DNA from: Gordonia polyisoprenivorans NBRC 16320 = JCM 10675
GTDB lineage: Bacteria > Actinomycetota > Actinomycetes > Mycobacteriales > Mycobacteriaceae
Direction: 5' to 3'
Assembly (NCBI RefSeq): GCF_000241325.1
Contig: NZ_BAEI01000067.1
Location: forward strand, 52,106 to 116,105
DNA: 64,000 bases
The position numbers and the translations under genes are program-made. Below the pieces are notes generated by a model. That model had not been told where the DNA came from. It saw only the letters and a list, made by a program, of their open reading frames with translations, and made no database searches. Shown here in pieces: positions 31,870-39,456 of this stretch. Each line of letters starts with the position of its first letter. The stretch's first letter is position 1.

Positions 31870-32484
31870 ATGATCGACAGGACCGACGCAGAAGCCACCG
31901 ACGGCTGGTTGTCCCCCGAAACATGGAACGCCATCCAGCGCTCGATGCCGATCTGCTGCGTCGACTTCTTTCCGGTGGAGCTCGATCCCGCCACTGGCGA
32001 GGTGCTGCGCGTCGGGCTCATCAGTCGCCCGTTCCCCGACCCCGACCGCACCACCCACGTGTGGTGTCAGGTCGGTGGACGAGTCCGATTCGGTGAGACA
32101 TTACGCGCCGGCCTTATCCGCCACGCGTACGACACGTTCACCTACGACTCCGAGGCCGACGCCGCAGCGGCTATCGACTTCGATGTGTTGCGGTATCCCG
32201 TTGTCAGCGAGTGGTTCCCACCGAGGCTCGGGCTCGCGCACGATCAGCCCGCGCCCATCCATCCATTCGGCAGCGATCCCCGCAAGCACGCCGTCAGCAC
32301 CTGTTATGCGGCAACGATGCCGACGGGCGTGTCCCTGCGACCCGGGAGCGCCGACGAAGCGTCGGCGTTCAAGTGGTTCGACGTCGACGAACTCAGCACC
32401 ATCGACATGTGGCCCGGCAGTTTCAGCCTGGTGCAGCGGGTGATCGAGGCGATCGACCGTCGACCGATTGGGAATCGACCATAA
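31870..32484 (+). CDS. NUDIX-like DUF4916 family protein
   Basis: 204 residues. WLSPETWNAIQRSMPICCVDFFPV at the N-terminus, then GLISRPFPD, VWCQVGGRVRFGETLRAGLIRHA and a C-terminal EASAFKWFDVDEL follow the plan of a NUDIX fold. The strict NUDIX box (Gx5Ex7REUxEExGU) is not intact: GGRVRFGETLRAGLIRHAYDTF has the G and E spacing but lacks the REUxEE core. I recognise it as close to DUF4916 proteins of actinobacteria, whose substrate is not known to me. Start at ATG 31870, no clear ribosome binding site, so possibly leaderless. Only 12 bases separate it from the TetR gene behind it, so they are probably co-transcribed. Confidence 0.65.
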   Translation: MIDRTDAEATDGWLSPETWNAIQRSMPICCVDFFPVELDPATGEVLRVGLISRPFPDPDRTTHVWCQVGGRVRFGETLRAGLIRHAYDTFTYDSEADAAAAIDFDVLRYPVVSEWFPPRLGLAHDQPAPIHPFGSDPRKHAVSTCYAATMPTGVSLRPGSADEASAFKWFDVDELSTIDMWPGSFSLVQRVIEAIDRRPIGNRP

Positions 32485-32496
32485 CTGGCAGATCGA

Positions 32497-33219
32497 ATGG
32501 CGCTGGTCCAGAATCGGATCGTGGAGCCATTAACTCATCAGTCACGGATCCACCAGATCGTCAAAGCAGCGATCGACATCCTCGATGACGGCGGCGTCGA
32601 GTCTCTGAACATGCGCGGCCTCGCCGCCCACCTCCACCTCCGACCGATGACGCTCTACTACTACGTCCCCAACAAGAGTGCACTCCTGACGATGGTGCTC
32701 ACCGAGACCCTCGACCGTCTCGAGAGCGGCACCTATTGCGGGCCGCCGCAGACACGACTGCTGAGCCAGTCGATGGACCTGTACACGCGACTGTCGTCGA
32801 TCACGTGGATTCCCGACCTGCTGGCCGCCGGCGCCCAGCCGACACATCCGAGCCCCGAACAAGCAGAACAGTTCTTGGTGGCCTGTCACGAATTGGGCCT
32901 CGACGCCGTCGAGTCATTCGGGCTCTGGCGCTCCATCTGGTTCCTCGTATCCTCGGAGTTGATGAGCAGCGCACAAACCCACAGCGCGCAACCCGGTGAG
33001 AGCACGGCACCAGACTTCACCACCGAGGAATTGACCGATCGCCCCTTGGCTGCACATTTCTTGGAGCAGTGGGTCGAATTGCGCGAGACGTACTCCATTG
33101 CACCGCACATTGCTGCATTGATCGATGGCGCAGTGAGTCGGGCGAACGTAACCAGCACCCCTTCTGCGGTTCCGATCTCTGGTGTCACGCCGCCGATCCA
33201 CGAGCTGGACGTCTCGTAG
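32497..33219 (+). CDS. TetR family transcriptional regulator (tandem paralogue 1)
   Basis: 240 residues. The N-terminal helix-turn-helix includes IVKAAIDILDDGGVESLNM and LAAHLHLRPMTLYYYVPNKS, the TetR recognition-helix pattern (xxYxYFxxKxxL type). The C-terminal part resembles the TetR_C ligand-binding domain of the tetracycline-repressor branch, with many aromatic and acidic residues. It probably acts as a dimeric repressor, perhaps of its own operon with the DUF4916 gene 12 bases upstream. A paralogue lies directly downstream (33441-34160). Start ATG 32497, with a weak ribosome binding site. Ligand unknown. Confidence 0.85.
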   Translation: MALVQNRIVEPLTHQSRIHQIVKAAIDILDDGGVESLNMRGLAAHLHLRPMTLYYYVPNKSALLTMVLTETLDRLESGTYCGPPQTRLLSQSMDLYTRLSSITWIPDLLAAGAQPTHPSPEQAEQFLVACHELGLDAVESFGLWRSIWFLVSSELMSSAQTHSAQPGESTAPDFTTEELTDRPLAAHFLEQWVELRETYSIAPHIAALIDGAVSRANVTSTPSAVPISGVTPPIHELDVS

Positions 33220-33440
33220 TTCTCGGATCGTGCTCGCCAGTATCATCATTCAGCGGTTGCGAGTATCGAGAAAGTGGTCGAATTCATTCCGGAGAATTTG
33301 TTTCGCGCTTCCGCATGAGCCTCTGTGCGATACCGACTGGATTCGTCCGAGATAGTTGCAGGTTGATATGTATTTCCTTAGTCAAATGAACAGTATCGGG
33401 ACCTTGGTCCTACTCGCTATTGACCGAAGCGTCGTTAAGA

Positions 33441-34160
33441 ATGGCAAAGATGGACGGCGCGAACATCGAACGACGGCAGCACATCGTGGACGTGGCGATC
33501 CGCATTCTCAACGAGGGCGGGGTCGACGCCCTCAACATGCGCCACCTCGCCGCCGAGCTACACCTGCGACCCATGGCCGTGTACTACTACGTGCCCAACA
33601 AGAGCGCCCTGCTCACAATGGTGCTCGGTGAAGTCGTCCAGCGCGTCGTGTGGTCGCGCTACTCGGGTCCCCCGCGTGAGCGACTGCTGAGCCAGTCGGT
33701 GGACCTCTACGACAAGCTGAGTGACATCCCGTGGATCTCCGACGTGCTGCACGAGGGCACCAGCGTCGGCATTCCCTCACTGTCCCAGGCCGAGAACTTC
33801 CTATCCGCCTGCTACGACCTGGGATTCGACGACGACGAAGCCTTCGGGTTGTGGCGCACGACGTGGTTCGTCATCTCCTCGGAACTGCAGTGGAACGGCG
33901 AGGCACGAGTGCGCCGCGGCGATCACATGCCCGCACCGGAGTTCACCGACGCAGTTATGGACGCCCACCCGTCGGCGGCACGTGTCTTCGGGCAATGGGA
34001 ATCGTTGTCCGAGGGATACAGCGTCGTCCCCTACCTCGCCGCGCTCATCGACGGCGCCATCGCCAACGCGCGCACCACAGTTCCGGCCACCACCCGCAAG
34101 GCGATTCGCGCGCAGGCGGGGCGGAAGGTCAGCGGGTCGGCGGAAGTGGCGTCGGCCTGA
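33441..34160 (+). CDS. TetR family transcriptional regulator (tandem paralogue 2)
   Basis: 239 residues from ATG 33441. The DNA-binding part (VAIRILNEGGVDALNMRHLA, LHLRPMAVYYYVPNKSALLTM) is nearly the same as in the TetR gene at 32497, and similarity continues into the C-terminal domain (RLLSQSVDLYDKLSDIPWI against RLLSQSMDLYTRLSSITWI). The two arose by tandem duplication and have diverged, mostly in the ligand half. TTG at 33420 and ATG at 33450 are other possible starts. A 220-base gap precedes it, so it may have its own promoter. Target unknown. Confidence 0.85.
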   Translation: MAKMDGANIERRQHIVDVAIRILNEGGVDALNMRHLAAELHLRPMAVYYYVPNKSALLTMVLGEVVQRVVWSRYSGPPRERLLSQSVDLYDKLSDIPWISDVLHEGTSVGIPSLSQAENFLSACYDLGFDDDEAFGLWRTTWFVISSELQWNGEARVRRGDHMPAPEFTDAVMDAHPSAARVFGQWESLSEGYSVVPYLAALIDGAIANARTTVPATTRKAIRAQAGRKVSGSAEVASA

Positions 34161-34235
34161 GGGCTGGGCTTGAACGGCTTGCCGACGCCGAACGCGGTGG
34201 CAATCCAGACGGACGTCGACAGGTGACGACGTCCA

Positions 34236-34267
34236 CACAGAACCCGACGTCTCCGACGGGCTCTGTG
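34236..34267. terminator. Hairpin between convergent genes
   Basis: Inverted repeat with 11-base arms, CACAGAACCCG (34236-34246) and CGGGCTCTGTG (34257-34267), one mismatch and a 10-base loop, between the ends of the converging TetR and DUF222 genes. No U-run follows, as is common for actinobacterial terminators. It could work in both directions. Confidence 0.5.
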
Positions 34268-34299
34268 CTCCGAACATCGCGGCCGTCACGCCGCACGAG

Positions 34300-36075
34300 T
34301 CAGAACGGTGGCGGATGCGCGTCGTCCCAACGCTTTAGGGCACGCTGATCCGCGGCGCGTGCCTTGGCGTGGCGCGCGTCGATCGCTTTGCGGGCGGGAT
34401 GATCGGGTGGTTTGTTCTTGAGGTACCTCAGTTTGTGGGCACCCTTCAGCCCGGGGAACATGTCGACACCGCGGAAGGCGTTGCCGACAAACCAATGCCC
34501 GGTCGGTGACTGGAACATCGCGGTCATCATGGTGTCCTGGAAGTCTCGCCACCGGCCGAAGGTCTTCATCCGATGGTGAAAACGGCATAGTGGCTTGATG
34601 TTCCACGCTTCGGTCGGACCACCACGCTCGGGGTGTTGATGGTCGAACGGCTCGCTGTGGTCGAGATCGGTCTTCCAGACCGGCTCGTTGCAGCCCGGCC
34701 ACGTACAGCACAGCTCACCCACCCGGATGAAGGCCTGCAGACGCTTACCCGGTCGATACTTCAGCCCGTCGATGCCCTTGAGCGCCGACTCCCGTGAGAT
34801 CCCGACCTTGCGGGTGAACTCTGCCTCGGCGAGTTGACGGACGGAGTCGGCGTCGATCGGACCATATCCGTCGATGAGCGCGTCATCGTCGTCCTCGCCG
34901 GCCAGCGTCGACTCGTTTGCCACAACGAAGATCGTCCCTCGAGGGCCCGCCGGCTCGTGGCGATGGTCGGCGCACTCGCAGGTGCACTCCGTGTGCGCTT
35001 CCTCTGGGGTTTGTTCTTGCTCTGCGAGCTGCTCCGGTTCTGCAGCTTGCGCCTCATCGGTGTCCGGATCATTCTGCGGCGCTTCGGCATCGAGCACTGC
35101 TGATTCGTCGGGTGCGTCGTCACTGTCGCTGTCATCCGCGACCGCGGTGCAGTCCTCGCATTCGCAGGCGAGGCGATCGCGTCCCTGTGTCAGGGCGATC
35201 AACGCGTCAGCGCGCCGCTGCTTCTTGGTGCGCGGGTCATCCTTGTGGACGCCCTCGGCCATCGCGTCGAGTTGCGAGCCGACCAGAGCGCCGTCGGCGG
35301 TGGGCAACTGCGCGGTCATCCGCGCCTGGCCCGGCCGGAATCGATCGGGCCCGATCGCGACGCCCCGGTCAGATTGTGCCCGCTCCCGATGACGCCGAGA
35401 CACTGACCGGTCGACCTTGGAGACCACCCGCTTGACCATGTTGGTGAACCGTTGCGTCGACATCTGATCACGGGAACCGATCATGTCGGACAACTTCACG
35501 TCGATCTCCGGAAGCAGCTCCGGATCACACAGTTCGGTCGCAGCAGCGACAATCTTGAAACGCTGCAGGTCAATTCGACCGAATCCGAGCATCGCGCCGG
35601 TCGACGGCAGCCGATAGCGGGCAGCCTCGGCCAGCTTGATCATCTCTTTGGCGGCGGCCGGAGACATCGACAGCACGGCCCCGACGTCGGCGACCGTCCG
35701 GTCCAAGCCGTCCGGACCGAACTGCTCGCGCGGATCGACTCCGCAGACCGCCTTCGCCGCCGACTCGGCGATTTCCGCAAGACTCGACTCACCGGAGGTC
35801 GTCTCGGCGACCTCGCATCCGTACTCCTCCTCGTGCGCCTCATGAAGCAGCGAGATGCCCTGCAGCATCCGGTAGTGCGCCGCCGAGATCGTCGCGGCGC
35901 TATGCGCGATGACCTCGACCAGATCGGTCTTCGAGAGGTCCTCATCATCGGGGATTTGCTCCAAGAACGACTTCGGCTGCTCGTCATGCGCGCCCGCAAG
36001 CCACAGATCCGTCGGGCTCGGCACGCCGACGGCATCGGCGATAGCGTCGCGGTCGAGCGGGATCTCGGAGGACAT
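34300..36075 (-). CDS. DUF222/13E12 repeat family protein with HNH endonuclease domain
   Basis: 591 residues from ATG 36075. The N-terminal DUF222 part (about 50-270) includes AAISAAHYRMLQG-like helices and a MLGFGRIDLQRFK region. An acidic, low-complexity stretch follows (about 300-370; many D, E and Q, then a CTCECADHRHE cluster). The C-terminal HNH nuclease domain has CTWPGCNEPVWKTDLDHSEPF, HPERGGPTEAWNIKPLCRFHHRMK, i.e. C-x4-C ... DH ... N ... H. Such proteins are multi-copy in mycobacteria and relatives and are thought to be mobile or selfish. Their role is unclear. The start could be 36141, 36090 or 36075; no strong ribosome binding site. Confidence 0.87.
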   Translation of the reverse strand: MSSEIPLDRDAIADAVGVPSPTDLWLAGAHDEQPKSFLEQIPDDEDLSKTDLVEVIAHSAATISAAHYRMLQGISLLHEAHEEEYGCEVAETTSGESSLAEIAESAAKAVCGVDPREQFGPDGLDRTVADVGAVLSMSPAAAKEMIKLAEAARYRLPSTGAMLGFGRIDLQRFKIVAAATELCDPELLPEIDVKLSDMIGSRDQMSTQRFTNMVKRVVSKVDRSVSRRHRERAQSDRGVAIGPDRFRPGQARMTAQLPTADGALVGSQLDAMAEGVHKDDPRTKKQRRADALIALTQGRDRLACECEDCTAVADDSDSDDAPDESAVLDAEAPQNDPDTDEAQAAEPEQLAEQEQTPEEAHTECTCECADHRHEPAGPRGTIFVVANESTLAGEDDDDALIDGYGPIDADSVRQLAEAEFTRKVGISRESALKGIDGLKYRPGKRLQAFIRVGELCCTWPGCNEPVWKTDLDHSEPFDHQHPERGGPTEAWNIKPLCRFHHRMKTFGRWRDFQDTMMTAMFQSPTGHWFVGNAFRGVDMFPGLKGAHKLRYLKNKPPDHPARKAIDARHAKARAADQRALKRWDDAHPPPF

Positions 36076-36231
36076 GAATCGAACATACATTCGGGGTCTG
36101 ACAAAATGGATCGGCGCAGGTCGGGGGGTGGTTTGGGGCATTGATGTGCCGGGCGGAGGGGGCGCACATAACGCCCAGAATGTGGTCGCCTTGCGTACCT
36201 GACCCTGGTCGTGGGGTAGGTCCAGCGATCG

Positions 36232-36330
36232 GTTGCGGGGGTCTCGAGGTTCGGCGCCTGGGGCGCCTCACACCTCGACCATCGGAGGGGGTCGGCTCGC
36301 CGGGATCGACTCGACCATCGAAGGGGTGCC
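36232..36330. repeat. REP-like hairpin repeat upstream of the PLD-like gene
   Basis: GTCTCGAGGTTCGGCGCCTG ... GGCGCCTCACACCTCGACCATCGG (36241-36285) is an imperfect palindrome of the same family as the repeats in the NRPS gene and at 52.9 and 59 kb. A partial second unit (ACTCGACCATCGA) follows at about 36309-36325. Confidence 0.8.
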
Positions 36331-36374
36331 GCGCTCTGGTGGAGCACGGCGACGGCCCTCTACTGTGAGTCCTC

Positions 36375-37445
36375 GTGGACACCCTCGGACTTGGCACCAA
36401 CCGCACGGCCCGACTCCTCACCGGTTCGGTGTGGACCCAACTCACTCCCCTCATCGCCGCTCGACAGCACTCGGTGACCGCGGCCATCGCCCACGTGGGC
36501 GCCGACGCGCACACCCACCTTCCGCTGCGATCCGGGTCGTCGATCATCGTCGACGCCACGGTCCGGGCCGTGGAACAGAAGTCGACCAACCCCCATTCGC
36601 TGCTGGCGTGGCTCAAGGCCGACGTGCGGGTGTATTCGCTGCCGCATCTGCACGCCAAGATGCTGCTCTGTGAGGCCACCGACGACTCCGACGCCTTCGT
36701 GGCAGTCGGGTCGGCCAACGTCTCGGACCGCTCGCAGGCCGTGCTGCAGGAGGCAGTAGTGCTGACCGACAGTCCCGACACGGTCGACGAAGCGCGCTCG
36801 TGCCTCGCCGACTGGAAACAGCGGGCCACGCCGCTGACGATCGCCCGGGTCCGCGAGCTGTGCGACATCTTCGATCTGTCGACCGTCACCCTGCCCGACG
36901 ACGAGGAGTTGCCCGACGAGCAGGTGTCCGAGGAGCAGACCCACGAGGTCCACCGATGGCCTCGCCCGTCGAAGCTGTTCGTCACGCAGGTGTCGGCGGT
37001 CGACGACATGTCGGCCGAAGCGGAGTTCGAGCGCGACCTTCTGATCGAAAAGCATGACGCGACAACCGAAGAGAACGCCATCGTCGGCAAGCCCTACATC
37101 GGAGTGTTCTGCGCTGACGGCGATCGCAAGACGACTCAGGACGTTTACGCCGAGGGCAACCACGTGGTGCTGGTGTGGAAGGTCCGCGGCCGGGCAAAAC
37201 GGCGCTGCATCGCATCCGAACCCGGGCAGGTGATCCACAAGTGGATCGACTACGGCGCCTCACCCAAGCGCACTTACTACTACGTTCTCGCGCCGCGTTC
37301 GGCGGCGGAAGTGACTTACGGCGACATCGCCGACGGCCTCGACGCCATCGGCGTCACGCTCGACGACGACATCGGGTATCTGCGCCGCAGCGTCATCGAC
37401 GCCATCCTGGCGCAGTGGCCGGATCTGGAATTCGTTGCCGGATAA
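36375..37445 (+). CDS. Phospholipase D-like domain protein with unknown C-terminal domain
   Basis: 356 residues from GTG 36375. The N-terminal half has one PLD-type phosphodiesterase motif, LHAKMLLC ... VAVGSANVSDRS (about 95-122), with the H-x-K and downstream GSxN order of HKD enzymes. A second HKD copy is not evident, so it would act as a dimer or be non-catalytic. The middle (170-200) is acidic. The C-terminal 150 residues contain KWIDYGASPKRTYYYVL and end LAQWPDLEFVAG; I do not recognise this domain. A decayed copy of just this C-terminal part lies at 41541-41764. Function could be nuclease- or phospholipase-like, unproven. Confidence 0.72.
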   Translation: MDTLGLGTNRTARLLTGSVWTQLTPLIAARQHSVTAAIAHVGADAHTHLPLRSGSSIIVDATVRAVEQKSTNPHSLLAWLKADVRVYSLPHLHAKMLLCEATDDSDAFVAVGSANVSDRSQAVLQEAVVLTDSPDTVDEARSCLADWKQRATPLTIARVRELCDIFDLSTVTLPDDEELPDEQVSEEQTHEVHRWPRPSKLFVTQVSAVDDMSAEAEFERDLLIEKHDATTEENAIVGKPYIGVFCADGDRKTTQDVYAEGNHVVLVWKVRGRAKRRCIASEPGQVIHKWIDYGASPKRTYYYVLAPRSAAEVTYGDIADGLDAIGVTLDDDIGYLRRSVIDAILAQWPDLEFVAG

Positions 37446-37472
37446 CAGTCTTCGCTGGTGATCCCGACCGGC

Positions 37473-38798
37473 TCAGCGATGCGCCGAAGTGAACGCCGGC
37501 GCCAGATGCGGAGCCAACGACCCGATGGCCGTGGCCGCAGTGTCGACCGCGTCGCGCACGGGTGCGGGAAGCGTCGTCGGCAACGACGAGAGCTCGCGCT
37601 CGACGTTGGCCGGGCTCACCGGACTGGACGGGGTGGGCGAGGTCGGTGTGACTGACGGGGATTGAGTCGATGTCGTTGAGGTACCGGCGGCTGCCGCATC
37701 CAGCGCGGCGTCGACCTCCTGCGCGTCGGCGTGTGCGTCGTCGCCCCATGCGAGCCAGTTGTGGCCGCCGCTCGAATAGCGGTAGCGCACCGGAAGCCCG
37801 ACAGCAGTGGTCGCTGCCTGCAACAGCAGGGTGGAGCCGAACGCCGCGGATTCGAGCGCTCCGCCGACGAGCACACCGTCGGCCGAGGAGAGCAGGAATG
37901 CCGGGAGTTGTTCGGGATGCTCACGCCAGATGGTGGCCATCGCAGCGTTCTGCGCGTCGATCTCGGCCGGTGAGAGAGTGCCGTTCCCGGTCGACACGAT
38001 GATCGTCTGGGGTGGGGCGGGCTGGGTGAGGAGACGGCGCGCCACGCTGTTGTGCGCCCAGTTGTTGTCGGGGCTCAACGGGTTACCCCACATTCCCCAC
38101 AGCCCATTGGTGATGCCCGATCGGCTGATCTGGATGAGCGGGATCGCAAGCCAACCGAGCGGGTTGTCGGTCTCGTAGTAACCGGAGTAGGCGCGCATCA
38201 CCGAGAACGTCTCGGGGTGGTCGAGTCCGGTGATGATCGCCGGCGCCGCCGACATCGACACCCCGACGATCGCGTTGTTGTGCTGTCCGACATCGAAATT
38301 TGAGTACAGGTATGCAGGGAGTTCCGAGCTGAGGAAGGTCTCCCACTGCGGCGCGGACGCGGCACCGGTCGGCGCGGTACGCCAGTTGGTCATCCACTCC
38401 CCCGACCCGCCCGTCGGCATCACCAGATTGTCTGCGGGACTGTAGTTCTGGACCGCACCTGCGATCGGCAACGACCACGAGCTGTAGGCCGGGGTGGAGC
38501 CGAGCCCGTCGAGGAAGTACACGCCTCGTTCGGTCTGGCCGGGTTGCTGATCGGACGGACGTACCTGAACGGTGACCTCACGGCCCAGCGACTCCGAGTG
38601 CCAGCTACAGGTCTGCACATGATTTGCCTGATCCTCAGCCGTGCGCCACACGCACCCGGGCCGCAGCCGATCGGGGTCGACCGCGTGCGCAGCTCCGGCA
38701 CCGACCACGGCCGCTCCGCTCGACGCGAGACACACGGCAAGCACCGCGGCGGCCACTCGGCGCGACGTGGATCGCTTGGTCGTGGCGTGTCGCCTCAT
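37473..38798 (-). CDS. Secreted mycolyltransferase (antigen 85-like esterase)
   Basis: 441 residues. Signal peptide RRHATTKRSTSRRVAAAV ... AGAAHA, cleavage before VDPDRLRPG. The alpha/beta-hydrolase esterase domain has YFLDGLGSTPAYSSW (oxyanion side), the nucleophile in VGVSMSAAP and the catalytic His in SSGGHNWLAW. The tail is Ser/Thr/Pro-rich and then Ala-rich, possibly a wall-spanning anchor. Such enzymes move mycolic acids between trehalose mycolates or onto arabinogalactan in the cell wall. Start at ATG 38798, AGAGG 6 bases upstream. Converges with the PLD-like gene 27 bases away. A truncated copy of its 5' end lies at 39102-39268. Confidence 0.9.
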   Translation of the reverse strand: MRRHATTKRSTSRRVAAAVLAVCLASSGAAVVGAGAAHAVDPDRLRPGCVWRTAEDQANHVQTCSWHSESLGREVTVQVRPSDQQPGQTERGVYFLDGLGSTPAYSSWSLPIAGAVQNYSPADNLVMPTGGSGEWMTNWRTAPTGAASAPQWETFLSSELPAYLYSNFDVGQHNNAIVGVSMSAAPAIITGLDHPETFSVMRAYSGYYETDNPLGWLAIPLIQISRSGITNGLWGMWGNPLSPDNNWAHNSVARRLLTQPAPPQTIIVSTGNGTLSPAEIDAQNAAMATIWREHPEQLPAFLLSSADGVLVGGALESAAFGSTLLLQAATTAVGLPVRYRYSSGGHNWLAWGDDAHADAQEVDAALDAAAAGTSTTSTQSPSVTPTSPTPSSPVSPANVERELSSLPTTLPAPVRDAVDTAATAIGSLAPHLAPAFTSAHR

Positions 38799-38905
38799 GC
38801 GGAGCCTCTCACTTGTCGCATCAACTCCACCGTACGGGCCCCGACGCAACGGGCGGTGACAATGCGACATCGGTCCCTCAAAAGGTGGACAGACGAGCGG
38901 GTGAT

Positions 38906-39101
38906 CTCACTCCGCCGACAACGGCAACGACCGCCCGATCACCTTCCCGGCCGAGTCGAGTGCCTCGACCTGGTAGTAGCCGGAAGCTTTCTGCGGCAGC
39001 GTGATCGGCGTCGACGCGCCGTTCCACGCCGCGGTCGTCAGCGGTGTCAGGTTGGCGGCGGTGCTGCCGTGCAGCACCTGACGCGGGTCGCGCCGTTCCA
39101 G
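38906..39101 (-). pseudogene. Copy of the arylsulfotransferase 3' end
   Basis: Nearly identical to 48872-49077, the last 200 or so bases of the arylsulfotransferase-like gene, including its stop codon. It has only a few substitutions plus a small deletion near 39079 (about 10 bases) that shifts the frame. The copy ends abruptly at 39101 inside the codons for AAWNGATR, where sequence copied from the mycolyltransferase begins. Confidence 0.9.
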
Positions 39102-39268
39102 TGATCCTCAGTGGTGCGCCACGCACATCCTGGCCGCAGCCGACCGGGGACGACCGTGTGCGCTGCTCCGGCACCGACCACGGCTCCGCTCGACGCGAGA
39201 CACATCGCAAACACCGCGGCGGCCAATCTGCGTGACGCAAACCGCTTGGTCGGAGCGTGTCGCCTCAT
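39102..39268 (-). pseudogene. Copy of the mycolyltransferase 5' end, fused to the arylsulfotransferase fragment
   Basis: From ATG 39268 the frame encodes MRRHAPTKRFASRRLAAAV ... GAGAAHT and RLRPGCAWRTTED, a diverged copy of the signal peptide and first residues of the mycolyltransferase at 38798. After WRTTED the sequence switches to the arylsulfotransferase fragment and the chimeric frame (73 residues) stops at 39047. It could still yield a small secreted peptide but has no catalytic part. Confidence 0.88.
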
Positions 39269-39456
39269 CCCAAGGTCCGCCCTTGCTCGGCCAACTCCAA
39301 CGTACGGACGTTGACAGCAGAGAAGGGAGAGTACAGAGACAACCGACGTGGAAACTGTCCTCCGAACGGACGCAAAACCCTTTCCTGCAGCATCATTTAC
39401 CGACCGCCAATGATAATTTTCGCGTTGTCTCGTCACCTCAACGTCGGAGTCCAAAA

